64,000 bases of DNA. Source: Monomorium pharaonis. Taxonomy: Eukaryota > Arthropoda > Insecta > Hymenoptera > Formicidae. A program made the position numbers and the translations under genes. Positions within the stretch are counted from its first letter, which is position 1; each line of letters begins with the position of its first letter. The stretch lies in assembly GCF_013373865.1 (NCBI RefSeq), contig NC_050467.1:20234996-20298995 (forward strand). The letters are read 5' to 3'. Shown one piece after another: positions 52,141 to 64,000 of this stretch. The notes under the pieces are model-generated. The model was not told the origin of the DNA and ran no database searches. It worked only from the letters and a program-made list of their open reading frames with translations.

Positions 52141-52668
52141 GTATACTCAATATGTATAGTGTTGGGATAATTTAAAAGTCATACTACTTTCTTGTACATC
52201 TTTTTAACTGAAAATATAAATTAGTATATAAAAGCGAGAATATAATTAATAAAACTTAGTATATATAATAAGGTAACTTCAAACGAGAATTTGTTTTATT
52301 CACATGTTAAATAAATTTGTCAATGAACAATATAAATATGTTAATCTATGCTGCAAATATTTTTTAGTATTTTAAAAGTATTCAATAATATTTTTAATTT
52401 AATTAATATCTTTCAAAAAGTAAAACAAGTTTTTATATTTCTGTGACGTGTACTCTTTATCTCGAATCCGTAATATTACGTGGTGTCATAAAGAACTGTA
52501 CTTTTATGCAAGAGATATTCATGTCCGGTATTGAAACTGCATCAGATAGTTCTATAAGATATCATTGACAGCTGTCGAAGATTCTCTATAATACATAGTT
52601 CGTCTAACTGTACGCACACGATGAAGAAGGGCTGCACGTCTCCGCTTGGATCTTTCTCAATGACTAAC

Positions 52669-52904
52669 CTCGTTTTGAAGTTGCGACCATGACGTTCGCC
52701 AAAGCAAGGTGAGAACCACATGTGAGAGCCTTGTTCACAGCCCAGGGGAAAGCTGAGAGTCACACTGATCTTGCTCTTTGTCGCGGGACCTATTGGAGTG
52801 CATCCTCCACCTTCGCAGCACGCTCCTCTACAGCATTCTCCTCTGCTTCGCCACGGTCCTCCCGGCATCCTCGGGTACCTTCCTTCCGGAATCGCGAGGT
52901 ACAT
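52669..52904 (-). other. candidate minus-strand exon ending in a consensus donor
   Basis: A minus-strand open frame runs through a Cys-rich part (CCRGACCEGGGC) into SKISVTLSFPLGCEQG and MWFSPCFGERHGRNFKTR, then meets the donor ACGAG|GTTAGT, with the last exon base at 52669. An ATG at the MWFSP position would allow a short initiating exon. It is on the same strand as collier. No family match and no defined acceptor; a distant 5' exon, an unrelated small gene or chance are all possible. Confidence 0.15.
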
Positions 52905-54593
52905 AGCGTGGCTTTTGAAACCTCTCGAGAGGGTACGTTGACTTCGATATTCCGTATCGAGTTACGCTCGTTTCCTGTACCAAACAGTTGGTGGAAGGTG
53001 CACGAGTGCCAAACAAAACATGGCATGCAAGAAAGCAAGGTATCGTGTACGAAATTATTAAGTTTTACGATATTTTGTTGTATGTGTAACGGATGTAATG
53101 TAGCTTACTTCTATAAATAATTATAGCGGTACATCAGAAGAAATTTTTTTTTAATTTTGAACTTTCCAAAATAATATGTTAATAATTAATTGTATACATT
53201 TTAATATTATTGGATAATGAGAATATGTAATTATATGTTTATGTTTATTTATTTTTAATTAAATATTTCAAGTTTTTTTTTCTAAAATTTTTTACACATA
53301 ATTGACAGCGTTATAACATCTAAATACGACTTTATATTCGAAATGATTTAGAAATAATGTGAGTTACCATCGACAAAAAAATTCAGTGTGATAATCAGCA
53401 TAAAACGCTTGTGACGATTGCGGTTTTCGCACGGATAATGATCTTGGAGAGTCAGAGAAATCCCCCAAACGCCGTGAATTAGTGTCCGTTTGATTTACCC
53501 AGGGGAGGATGAGGTAAGTCGGCAATCGACCGTTCGTCTCAGGTACACGCAAAAACGTCTTCTGACTCTGCTACTGGAAATGCGATCGTCATCTAATTGG
53601 AACTCGATACCCAGTAACGAGGGTTACAAACTTTTCCGTTTTCTGTCTGCCTCAGCTCTCTCTCCCTACTGCGCTCTGCGTCCTCCCCCTTGTTCGTTCA
53701 CCACCGTTTCCTTGTGGGCGCGTCCCCAAGTAACGGCGCTAAGAAGGGATGAAAAATTGTTATCTTATTTATGAGCACAAGATTAGACCAGCGGTAGAGC
53801 ATTTCGCGCTACTAACAGGCGTCGGAATGATGAATGTCCCGTGAACCGAGTGTGCTTCGGCTTGCTCGCAAGTTGCAATGTCTATTTAAGAGGACGTCAT
53901 TAATTAACTAATTAAACGAATGTATTATAGCATTGACGGATTGACCATATCACGCTATGATAAGACATTAGAATGCACGAAACTGTGAAACAGAAAATAC
54001 AAACGAGACACTATTGACTTGCTTGTATAGTAAATTAACAAGACGATTCTTTGTCAGTTTGATACTTCGAAAAATTTTTCCTTTATAAATCTGTAATTTA
54101 TATCACAGAAAACTTATGTATAAAATTATATAAATTACAATATATATTATATTATTACAATTATTTTCGATTTTACTTATCAAAAATTGTTTGGCTTACA
54201 AAAGATATTTTTCACTTTTATTCTGTTAATTCTAGATAATGCGTATATCTTTATGTGACAGATTTTAAACATTATGAATAAAGAAAAATCTTTGAAAATA
54301 TCTTATACGAGTTTTCTGATCGCGAACAAATTCTAAATTTCTCACGGAATAGCGTTGGATACGGAGAATTACTCCTGCGCCATTACGAGCTGTGGTTCGT
54401 TTGCAGAGCTTCTCAACGATGCAGACAGTGCATTCGACTGCAACCGGCCACGAGTCCCCAGGAGGGATGCAACACCAGCTTATCTACGCGCCAGTTTGGA
54501 AATCTCAGCGTGGAGATGCGATACGTCTGGAGGGAAGGCTGGTAGACGTCACGTGAGGAAAGAGTAAGAGGGAGCGAATGAGAAAGAGGGAGA

Positions 54594-54598
<5 letters not shown>

Positions 54599-54669
<71 letters not shown>
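54599..54669. repeat. (AG)n microsatellite, 71 bases
   Basis: A pure AG/GA dinucleotide run within a longer purine-rich stretch from about 54554. It is probably length-polymorphic. GA tracts bind GAGA factor in insects, so it may have a chromatin role; that is inference. Confidence 0.95.
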
Positions 54670-54670
<1 letters not shown>

Positions 54671-55100
54671 GAACGAGGTGCGAGAAGCAGGGATGTACAT
54701 GAGCTAGAGGAGAACCAAAAGGATGAGGGAGAGAGGGAGAGGATAAGGTCGCTTCAACCTCTCGGCATCCCACGAGGCCTCCGGTGTAATTAAGCGAGTG
54801 CACCCTCACATGTCTACGTACGTTCGCATCATGTCTATCCATCTAACCGTGGTAGGGTTGTTCTCTTCGTCGACTCGTCGTCCCTTATGCCAAGGGTCGA
54901 GAGATAAGGCCGCAAAAACCTTTGAAACCTCGGTACGTCCTCCGTGCCTACATCTTGTAGTCCCATACCAGCGAATTTAAAAAAACGTGCGTGTTGAGAA
55001 ATAACGTATCCGCGGGGAGCTCTGATAGTTGCTTCAATCAGCACACTGTTAGATTGCGCATTATGGCGTGCTTCTTTGTTTCGCAGTAATTACGTGTGAG

Positions 55101-57500
55101 GCCACGAAGTGATTTGCGAAATTGAGTTTGCTATTGGAATTTTAATAAAACCATCGTTATATGAATCTGCGAATATATTTTAAGAAACACTCACTCAATA
55201 TGAAGGTACAGAATAACCGAATATTAATCTTAATATTATCGAGCACACTTTTCTGAAGATTTTCTCCTTTGACGTGACATTTGGAAACTATAATTGAGGC
55301 AAAGGCAGTGAACGAATATTACGGAGGACCGTGCACACGTTTGCGTGTACGTTATATGGTAATGGAGGGCCAATCATGCGGTAACTAGCCACCCTGGGGA
55401 GACGGTCAGAACTGCCACCCGGCGGTCAGCTCCCGTCAATGTGTCACTTACGTAGCCGGAATAGCGAACCCTCCCGATAGAGCATTACCGCTGAACGTGT
55501 TTTCCCCTCGATTGCAAGTACTGTCAGTTTCCTGTCTGGAACATTCTGTCCACGCGTTTTAAAAAGCTGCGAAATCACCCCGAGCTTTTATACATAGCAA
55601 AGAAGTTCGGTTTCTTTATCCTTCCGTTCATAATTCTCAAACCGTAAATAGTTTTCAGAATCTACGTAACATTGACTCTAACAATTTATAAAATATTATT
55701 ACACATATATTTATATATAAGATGTCAACTGAAAAATATGTACATTTTAAGACTCAGAAATAAGGTTATGATTTTTTCACAAGAAAAACTATAGAGAAGC
55801 GATTGACATTGTCCGACGGTCTCGCTCGACCGAGCGAATGAAAGGTTCGTCGAGGCGCAAAACTGCGTTAGAACTCGCATTAAAAGTTGGCGGGTACGAC
55901 GAGGAGGAGTATGGATCGAATCGAAGGGTCGGAGAAAGCACAAAGTGATGGGAGTGTGGCGGCCAATTCTTGATTCGGTGTCGTGAGCAACTTGACGAAG
56001 GTGTGCGCAAAACTGCCGCAACCACCACCACCACCACCGTCACGATCAACAACAGCGGCAACAGCAACGCAAACGCTCACGTTCACGTTCTATCACCGAC
56101 GATACGAACGTGCAATACCACCTTCGCCATCGGTCGAACCAAGGGTGTATGGAGCCGCGAGTGAGCGAGAGAGACCAGGAAACAGGGCGATAAATAACTA
56201 CAGGATGAAAAAGGGGGCGCGGTACCCTCCCGGGGCCCCTAAACCTAGACTACACACCCCTCGCCATCCCTTGCCGTCCCGTGCCGCACCAGCTTCGTAT
56301 AAACCGCGCGCGCGGGCCCGACCCCGACAATTATACCCTCGCACGCGAAATGTTTTATTACCCTGACGTAGAATGCTTGCGTACGACGAGAGTGGTTCGT
56401 CGTCCGTGTGAGTGTGTATACGCGTGTATCGATGCATCCCTCCGTGTGCGCGTGAACTGCTATTGTCCGATGCAGTGTGGAAACGCCTGACAGGTACATG
56501 CCCTACTTTTCAAAATCTCTGTCAAATAAAACGGCGTCCGCCGCTGGAGGGATTTAAATGTAGCAATTCTAAAATCTAAAAGTCTAAAATTTCGTCTCGG
56601 GCGAAAGTTAACTCTAAGGGAAGCATATTACAACTTGCGTTGTATAAGTGTTTCAATGAAGCGCATTTATAGGCTAATAGCGAAATAATGTAACCTGCTT
56701 CAGAATTCTTGAGGGAGACACGAGCCTTTGAGAGTGAAACCAGCTAATTACGAAGCAAGCACCCGGTAAAGTCTTCTACCTTGGACCATGGCCTCGGAGG
56801 GATATACGAGGTTGGCAGTGCTTGAGGGGATCCGCTACTCCCAAAACGTGCACCGGATGACGCTTGATCTTTCGGCTAATTCTGTAATCCGGGCCGGCAC
56901 TACCTGCTAACTGCTCACTAAATCGAGGATCCAATCTTCTCCGCTATCTTCGCTCTTTATCACGACAAATGGTCAGCGACAGTGTGTAAGTGATACTTCA
57001 AATAGAGCTCGGTTTTAGCAAAATTAAGTTTCCCATTATTGCATCATAATGTAAAAATGGTTTTCTGCGTTAACAAAATAACGCTCTTTTTAGATGTACA
57101 ACAATTCTATAAATGAAAAAAACATATTTACATCCTTGTTCTTATAATTTTGCATTCTACATATTTATAAAATATTATTTTTGCTTTCAAATTTAAAAAA
57201 GTACGAGTTATTTTTTTAAACGTAACGTTATCGTGAAATTTCGAAGACATGTCCCGCGTGTAAATTGACCATTGATCATTGAAAAATGAACAAGCTAACA
57301 GCGCAGCTATTTACCATCCCTGCATTCATCCCACGAGCCAAGTCAGCCCTTAGTCTTTGGTTAATCGGGTTAAATTAACTCAGTTAGCGCACAGGGCTGT
57401 TATGCCCTCGTAGTTAGCGACTTGTTATCTCGAATCAGGCTTCTCGTCAGAAACATTCACGCGAACCTCACTGTCATAGTGATATCATATAAAATATGAA
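55101..57500. other. noncoding, CpG-rich blocks at 55250-55620 and 55770-57000
   Basis: The second block includes an ACC/CAG trinucleotide-rich stretch at about 56010-56070 (on the minus strand, GGT/TGC-rich) and overlapping short frames on both strands. A small block at about 57240-57480 follows. No gene is recognised. Confidence 0.4.
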
Positions 57501-60180
57501 AATGAATTATTGCGCGAAAACGTGATTGCAGATTTAATATTTTTATGTAATATTTAGATAATTTTATTTTTAAAAAAGTATTCTAAATTCGATTTATACG
57601 GAACTTTAAACGCGAGTAATAAAAGTTTTACTTGCTAGGGCTTGTATTTATAAATAAAATACAACGTCTTTACTGAAATATATTTCAATGAAGAGTTTTC
57701 CACAATAATAATAACTTTGCTGTTGCTCATTTATCGGTTCGAATCGCAGCATCGATTTTTAAATTGCGTAATAAATAAAATTAGCAGCGAGGGTGACTTC
57801 CGTGGTGGGCAAAGGGGCCGTAATTGTAACTTCATCAGGGCAACTTCTCTCAACTTAATAAAGCTGTCTCAATTTTCGCCTCATTACCGAAACTCGTGCG
57901 AAATTTTCTTGTTCAATTTATATATACTATCTGCAATAAATGCAATGTAACTATAGTTATTATTTTCGCAAATAGATGTAAACCTTGTAAATTATTTTAT
58001 GCCTCCTGTAATATTATTTTCGATTTATTTTCAGCGTTACTGTACTCTTTTTGTTTCGGACGAAACGTTTCATTATTTCACGAAAAATTACGACTGCCCT
58101 GCGTAATAGGACCAGTACATCACACAGCTTGCAAACGCGCGAAAAAATAACATTGGTTCTTTAGATTTATGGGTTCTGTCAATGTATGGCACCAACGTCG
58201 ATGGAAAAAAATATTTAACTTTAAAACTAGGTAAGTCTGTAAAGAAACGATAGAATATTTATTTAGAATATTGTTTTCCTTATTTTAGAGCTAAACGAGA
58301 AAGCTAAAATTATGACTGATAAAATTGTAACAGATGCTTACGTTAATGAGCTAGACTTTTTATTTTTATCGTATATTGCAACGATTATTGCTATGGTTTT
58401 CTTTGACCTGTTTTTATAAGCTGTAATCAAGAAATGTTTTCAGCACATATACTTTAAAGAAAAATGATGTGTACTCTATTATCACGCGGTAAAATACGTC
58501 AATTAACAATTTGACGTGTAATCATCTCCTTCAGCTTCAATGTCCAGAATGTCCAGGGTAGCTTATTGTTGATGCGTGCCTTGCACTCAACTTAAACACG
58601 TTCCCATAAACCGCGCGTAACGTCACGCATAATGTAACATGATTGCGTTGTGTACGTTTAGACATACCATTAGCATGGCGATTGACATATGCATCCCATT
58701 GACGACGCTCCGGTTCGAGGCGAACGTACTCGTGCAGCGTCGCACAGGTAGAAGTGAGGGTAGAATAGCGGTATCCACTCTCATGTAACTAATCAACTGG
58801 CTGTCGAGCCAAATCGTCCCCTACTGGATCCCTCGCAGACCCTCGGAAACGGAGAAATCCGGACGTATTGGCGCAAACAGAACGGCAAAGAAGCTGCGTA
58901 ATAAACGTACGCGACGCAGCATTATTACGTAAGACTCGAGGAGACTTTTGTGCACGTTATATTCAAAAGCGGCGATAAAAAAAAGCGTACGAAAATGAAA
59001 ATAAGAAAATTGTGTCGAACAAAGTAATTATGGAGCACGCTTTCGTAAGAAAAAGGAAACGCTTGGTCGCACTGCCGAGCATTCCGCGAGGTAGAGGGCG
59101 AGGGTCGGAGTTGATAAAGAAATAAAGAATCGTGAAAGTTCGCGTCGAACCCCGCGTTCCCGTGAGGCCTTATGACTTAAAGTCTCCTTACTCCGTTAAT
59201 TCCGAACATTAACAAAAGTCCCGCTAAAACTCGCCGCCAACTTTTCCGATCTCTGGGGACCGAGCCGGACTTGTTAATGAAAAAAATACAATAAAACTCT
59301 TTCACGACGAAACTCGTCTCGAATTCTCGAGACTAGCTTGCTCGTACTCTGCAAAAAGGACTCTTTCTTCCTTCTGCGTTCCTTAGGACAAAATAATCGG
59401 CAGTCATAATCAAATAATGTGACTTTCATGTCAAATCTTCGAGCAAAATAACTGTTTCGCACTCGAATATAAAAAATAAGTCATATCTAGAAATTTATCA
59501 GTAATTTATAATTTATACATTAACGTAAAAGTTAATTAAGTTGCCGGAAAGATTAAAGAAAAGGAATTGAGTTATATTAGAAAAAAAATAATTTTCTTAA
59601 AAATTACACTTGGTAGAAATAATTAAAGGATATCGTCTTATGTGCGCGTCTTTTGTTCACAGTAAAATGTAAAGGCTTCAATGCCCATTTTTTTACACCA
59701 ACCCCCAAACTGTTTGGCAAGAGTGGATTTAAACTGCATATTCTTTCCGAAGGGCGCCAAGCTTAATACCGAAGTGTCGGTGTAAACCGCTTTATGCTGC
59801 CGCTTTATACCAACCGACCCCTTCGTTCCGCCACGAACGAGACCTCTTACTTATTCATTTATTCTGGCGAGATGAACTTTACGGAGATTTTAATGGCACT
59901 CTGACTTTCTTGATATTCGCGCGTAGGTAGACCTTTTAAATTTCGTTGCTGGCGAATGATGTATGCGGCGTGAAACAGCTGCTGTGCGCGAAGATTTGAC
60001 GCCACTTGCACACCTACGGTTGCTCAACAGATTCGGCGAACAGCTCGTGATTTACGAAACGGATTACCCTATGTAATGGAAATCAGATCCTATTTCACGT
60101 TTGTCGCATACAAAGGCAAATGTCTTGCTGACTGACATGTGCGATTAATTATCGGTTACCGTGACTACTCCTGTAAGAGG
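57501..60180. other. AT-rich, then CpG-rich block 58500-59340 and 59640-60180
   Basis: The left part (57501-58490) is AT-rich with nothing recognised. The two islands are complex and noncoding as far as can be read. Confidence 0.45.
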
Positions 60181-60641
60181 GTTGGCAGAAGAAACGGATT
60201 TGAAATAATTTTAACGCGCGTACATAGAGTTTGTTAATTTATTTTTGATAAATATTTAAATCGATATTAATGTAAAAAAAATTTGATTTCGATGTATCAA
60301 ATTTTCATTTATCAAGTTAGATTTTATGAACAAATTTGCTCGAAATATTTTAATACGAAAAGATTTAGCAGAATCTCCAATTACTATTTTATGAAAAAAA
60401 CATCAGTGCTAGTAATGTCTGTAGCCATAAATTATCACCCACATCCTCCTGTCATTGCCGGGATTCGATGATAAATGGTTCTCCGTGTCATTAATCGTGG
60501 ATCACCAGCTATTCATTTTTTATAATTCGTCGAATTGATTGTTCAGAAATTTACTAAAACTTTAGGAAGTGTATAAATAGAAAATAATTTTTTGTTTAAT
60601 AATACTTTGCCCTTTTTAAAAATTAATTATAATAAATATTA

Positions 60642-60886
60642 TGCACTGAAAAAAAAAAAACTAGATTCAAATAAATATTTCTTTGAATAGTGCTAAGAAC
60701 GTATTTTATAGAAGATCAATAATATTTATTTAAAACAAGTACTAGTTTTCTATAATTTAGAAAATACTATTTGTTTGAAATAAATATTATTTATTATCAA
60801 TATATATATTGATTTTCTATAAAATATATTCTTAGCACTATTCAAAAAAATATTTATTTGTATCTAGCAATTTTTTTTTCAGTGTG
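60642..60886. mobile_element. foldback element (MITE-like), 245 bp
   Basis: Almost the whole element folds on itself. The arms share CACTGAAAAAAAA, then CTAGAT-CAAATAAATATTT, TTTGAATAGTGCTAAGAA, ATTTTATAGAA and, towards the centre, ATAATATTTATTT and TTTTCTA-ATT-AGAAAA. The right arm carries an extra AT-rich insertion of about 16 bases. TA flanks both ends (60640-60641 and 60887-60888), consistent with TA target duplication. There is no coding capacity. High similarity between the arms suggests it is fairly young. Family unknown; its termini (CACTG) differ from those of the element at 18485. Confidence 0.88.
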
Positions 60887-62760
60887 TATATGTAATATAA
60901 AATAAATAGAAATAAAAATATATTAAGAAACTAGACTGATTTTGCTAAAAGAAATAATGTATTATTAGTTTTCCGTAAAAGAAACATGCTTTAAATTTTT
61001 CACAGAGATTTCTTTCTATGTTCTGTATTTTTTTTCCTTTTTTTTTACTCGCCGCTCGTAAATTGCTCTTTGCAGACGCTCGTCTATTCTGCCAACCTCG
61101 CTTACCGATCGAGATTCGATCTTTCTCCTCCGGGACGCGGAACGTGGTCTCGGAACGCGAAGATAGACCCGGCCCAGAGGTGATGGCACACACCTAGTTT
61201 TGATTCACCTCATGGTATCCTGCCGGTCACGGGACTGACGGCGCGTAATTGTTCTCTTGTCTGGTTCTCGCACGGTATCCAACACCCGCCATCCCCGCGA
61301 TTGCCTTCGCGCCAAGAATGCATAAACAGTCTCTTTTACCAATCCGCAGTGTGCTCTTTCTTTCCCTATTTCTCTCTTCCTTTGGAAGCCTCCGCTCACT
61401 GTTTCCGATACTGATCCGTTGTTTTTATAAAAATCTAAAAACGCTAATATCGATGAATTACTGCAAATACGTATATACATATATAATAAAGTGCATTGAT
61501 TTATTGCATCTTTACTTAGAATCACATTTTTATCGAAATCGTGCAGATTTAGGTTAAAAAATTATATTATCATCATTCCAAAGTTCAACTTTACATTAAT
61601 AATGAGCCCCACGACAGGTTCAGCCAAATCTGTTTCCTTCTCTTTTTCCAATAATCTAAAATCTCGCAATCTCCGGATCGTTACTTCCGCATTTAACATC
61701 GCATCACTGGCGTCTCTGGAGTTTTACACGCATAAAGTATGGACGTAGTGCGACACGGCTCAGGAACCAATCAGCAGCGATGCGGGAAATTGACAAACGA
61801 TCTCCTTTTTTCCTCCCCTATCGCACGGTCGCATCGTTATCGGGCATTCCTGCAAATCGAAGCGTCCAATACCATTAATGGATTATTAATGATCGGCAGA
61901 AATGTCGCGGGTGTGTGCCGGCGCGGTGAACCAAGCTGCCTGGCAGTCTCGATTTGCCGACGCACATGTATCGGCCAGGATTCGGCATCACTCGGTCGCA
62001 TAATTTCCCGCACTGGCAATCATACCGCGCGACGATAATTGGCACACGACCGACAATCGTCGTAATTTCGCGTTCCCGCTGCGCAAATTCTGACGTGTGA
62101 CACGCGACGGATCGGCGCTCCTGGGAGGCACCTCATTCAATTAGCCACTCAGTTACTCGCATCACATCGCATTTACCCATCAGACTCCCGCCCGGTGAAC
62201 TCTCTGACGACCCTCGCCGAATCTCCTCGTCTGCGCGCCGTGGGGGCCGCCACGAATTCGGGTCTCCCCGTGAATTCGTGATTTAAACTTTTCGCGAACG
62301 ACGTGGCGAGGGGGGGGGGACTTTCTCACGTACAAGGAGGATCTCACGAAGCTGTCATGCAGCAAAACGGCTTTAGTTTGCGTGTCAGGACGCTAGCGGT
62401 TTTGTCTCTTTGCCACGAGGCGAACGTCTGCGAAACTTCGTTAGTTTTCCTATCCGCGTGTCTCTTTCAGCGACGCTTTATCAAGTGCTCGTTAAATCAA
62501 CGGGAGGAATTGCTTCCGCGACGGTGACTTGTCTCTGATTTGCAATAAAGAAAACAACACAGCATGCTTCGTACTAAACATAAAATATCTTCATAGACGA
62601 ATCTTTTACAATTTATGGATTGTATAAAATTGCAACGTCTTTTTACTGACGTCTTTTTTGCTTTAAATTTAATCCAAAATATAAATTTATGAGGAGCAAT
62701 TCTCAAACAAATACGGATGGATTAAATTTTGTATACTAAAAGTTATTTTCTTAATTGCAG

Positions 62761-63072
62761 CGTTTTCCAAGGAGGATGACAAACAGCAGCCTTTTTCCTA
62801 GGGTCGAAGTAAATGATCGCCAACCTATCGGCGAAGGTGGCGGAAGTCGCGCCGCGGAACCGCAGAAGTTTCTACGAATCCGCGGCTGGTTGCAAACTTG
62901 CCGAAGGGTCGAAACCGCCGGCGCCGTGAAATTACTCGACGGGTACCTCCCACGGGGCCGAACTTGTCCGCGACAATTTCAAACTTATTTTAACATTCAT
63001 ATAAGCCCCGTGCCCTCGCCGCGTATGCGAGCGCCCCTGAACCATCGTCTACGCATCCCTTTCGCTGCGTAA
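62761..63072 (+). other. candidate plus-strand exon behind a splice acceptor
   Basis: A pyrimidine-rich acceptor TTTTCTTAATTGCAG ends at 62760. An ATG at 62776 (context AGGAGGATGA) opens a 98-codon frame beginning MTNSSLFPRVEVNDRQPIGE and ending at a TAA at 63070-63072. No homology is recognised. Chance frames of this size are common in CpG-rich blocks, so this is weak. Confidence 0.15.
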
Positions 63073-64000
63073 CCCGAGAAGCGACCCATGTACGACGCTC
63101 CTTCCTTGATGTAAGGACGTGCAAGCATAAGGGTGGCTTGGGATTTACATAAGATTATGCGTAAGCCTCCGTACGCCTCGCGGTAAGGGGATCGACGAAA
63201 TGGTGTCGTAGTGAAACAACGCTCCGGGGTGCGTTCATCTCGCACTGATAATTATAATAAAGCGGCGTTGTATATGACGTACGAGCGATAAACGTCGTTG
63301 TCGATTCCGGCATGGTAGAAGCAATCAGATGTGATTTAAGATTCTTTTATCGGGTTCGTAATGCGATTTGATTTCAAATCTTGTAAGAAGTTACGAAATA
63401 TTGAACACTCGGATAAGTGCGAGAGGAAAATTTAATTAAAAATTGTCTTTGTTTTTGCAATTTCATATTTATACATTAAATTGTTATTGTATTTAATTAT
63501 TTCTTATTTATTTATAAATATTTATAAATTTATAACTTGGTTCAGACATATATATGTTTTACATTCGTGTACTTGTGTAGATTTATTTAAATATATGAAA
63601 TAATTTTAGACTTATAATTTTAGATATATGAAATAATGTTCAAAGTAATAAAATGCAAAAATAATATTCGTTTAATGTTGTATGAAGTACAAGTTACATA
63701 TAATAAGTAAAATAATAAATAAATTTTTTCTGTACACTATCTTCTGTGCAAAAATTACTCTAATATAATACATGGAGATAAAAATCGATTTTAGATTTAC
63801 AAACTACTTTATATTTCAATGAGCCAACGGGATTTATTATATAACGTAGCCATCCTTTGCCTTGTGGCGTTGTTAAATCTTACCATCTACCCCGTGATAC
63901 GTTTTATATTCATAGTCTGTGCGAAAATTGCTCCTAGAGCACAATAAAGATTATACGAGCCATAAAGTAAATTCAGCCTACCCTGCCGATGTTTATTTAA

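Larger units (their letters stand above)
52141..55100. other. noncoding islands with one candidate exon and a GA microsatellite
   Basis: Complex blocks at about 52440-53060, 53340-53890 and 54320-55090, separated by AT-rich DNA. The minus-strand frame ending at 52542 carries a good splice donor (see its own entry). No known protein is recognised. Confidence 0.4.
60181..64000. other. right end: MITE, islands, then AT-rich sequence
   Basis: AT-rich DNA with a foldback element at 60642-60886 is followed by islands at about 61030-61400, 61600-62540 and 62750-63340, then AT-rich sequence to about 63820. A G10 run occurs at 62310-62319. One plus-strand frame behind a good acceptor is listed separately. 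No known gene is recognised. Confidence 0.4.

Noticed and set aside
53785..53860. tRNA-like D-arm (AGCGGTAGAGCATTTCGC)
   Set aside because: No B box (GGTTCGANTCC) follows at the right distance and no cloverleaf can be closed.
57728..57750. B-box-like GGTTCGAATC
   Set aside because: No A box upstream and no acceptor stem; an isolated match.
1..64000. CRISPR arrays, rRNA, prokaryotic operons, viral genes, known insect microRNAs
   Set aside because: None seen on either strand; the base composition, introns and microsatellites indicate insect nuclear DNA.

Overview
The window looks like nuclear DNA from an insect, probably a hymenopteran such as an ant. It is AT-rich and broken up by many short CpG-rich blocks. 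The only gene I can identify with confidence is collier/knot (kn, the insect EBF/COE transcription factor), on the minus strand at the left edge. Exon A (272-425) encodes the start of the COE DNA-binding domain. Exon B (6342 to about 6799) encodes the N-terminal region with the insect WGRKLY block and the family-wide LKEEP block. The two are separated by an intron of about 5.9 kb, and their splice sites agree in phase. The rest of the gene lies to the left, outside the window.

Exon B has no ATG in frame ahead of its conserved N-terminal block, and an in-frame TAA sits just upstream at 6806-6808. A separate initiating exon is therefore expected. The CpG-rich block at 6800-7725 is the likely 5' UTR and promoter region, and it holds one ATG-initiated candidate reading frame (7209-7532). 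I could not resolve the true start.

From about 7.8 kb to 64 kb I find no recognisable protein gene, tRNA, rRNA or known microRNA. This stretch is a series of CpG-rich islands, mostly 200-1500 bp, in AT-rich spacers. That is the layout expected of the cis-regulatory territory of a developmental transcription factor gene, although unannotated 5' UTR exons or noncoding RNAs cannot be excluded. Three perfect palindromic COE/EBF sites (TCCCNNGGGA) lie in this territory, at 36021, 45010 and 47918, and would allow Collier to regulate its own gene.

Repeats are few. There are two foldback elements with inverted repeats and flanking TA dinucleotides (18485-18794 and 60642-60886), which look like MITEs. 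Two diverged copies of one unnamed interspersed repeat lie in the same orientation (about 12806-13556 and 22766-23205). There are also TA and GA microsatellites, homopolymer runs and G-rich tracts with quadruplex potential. I see no CRISPR array, virus, toxin gene or operon-like system.
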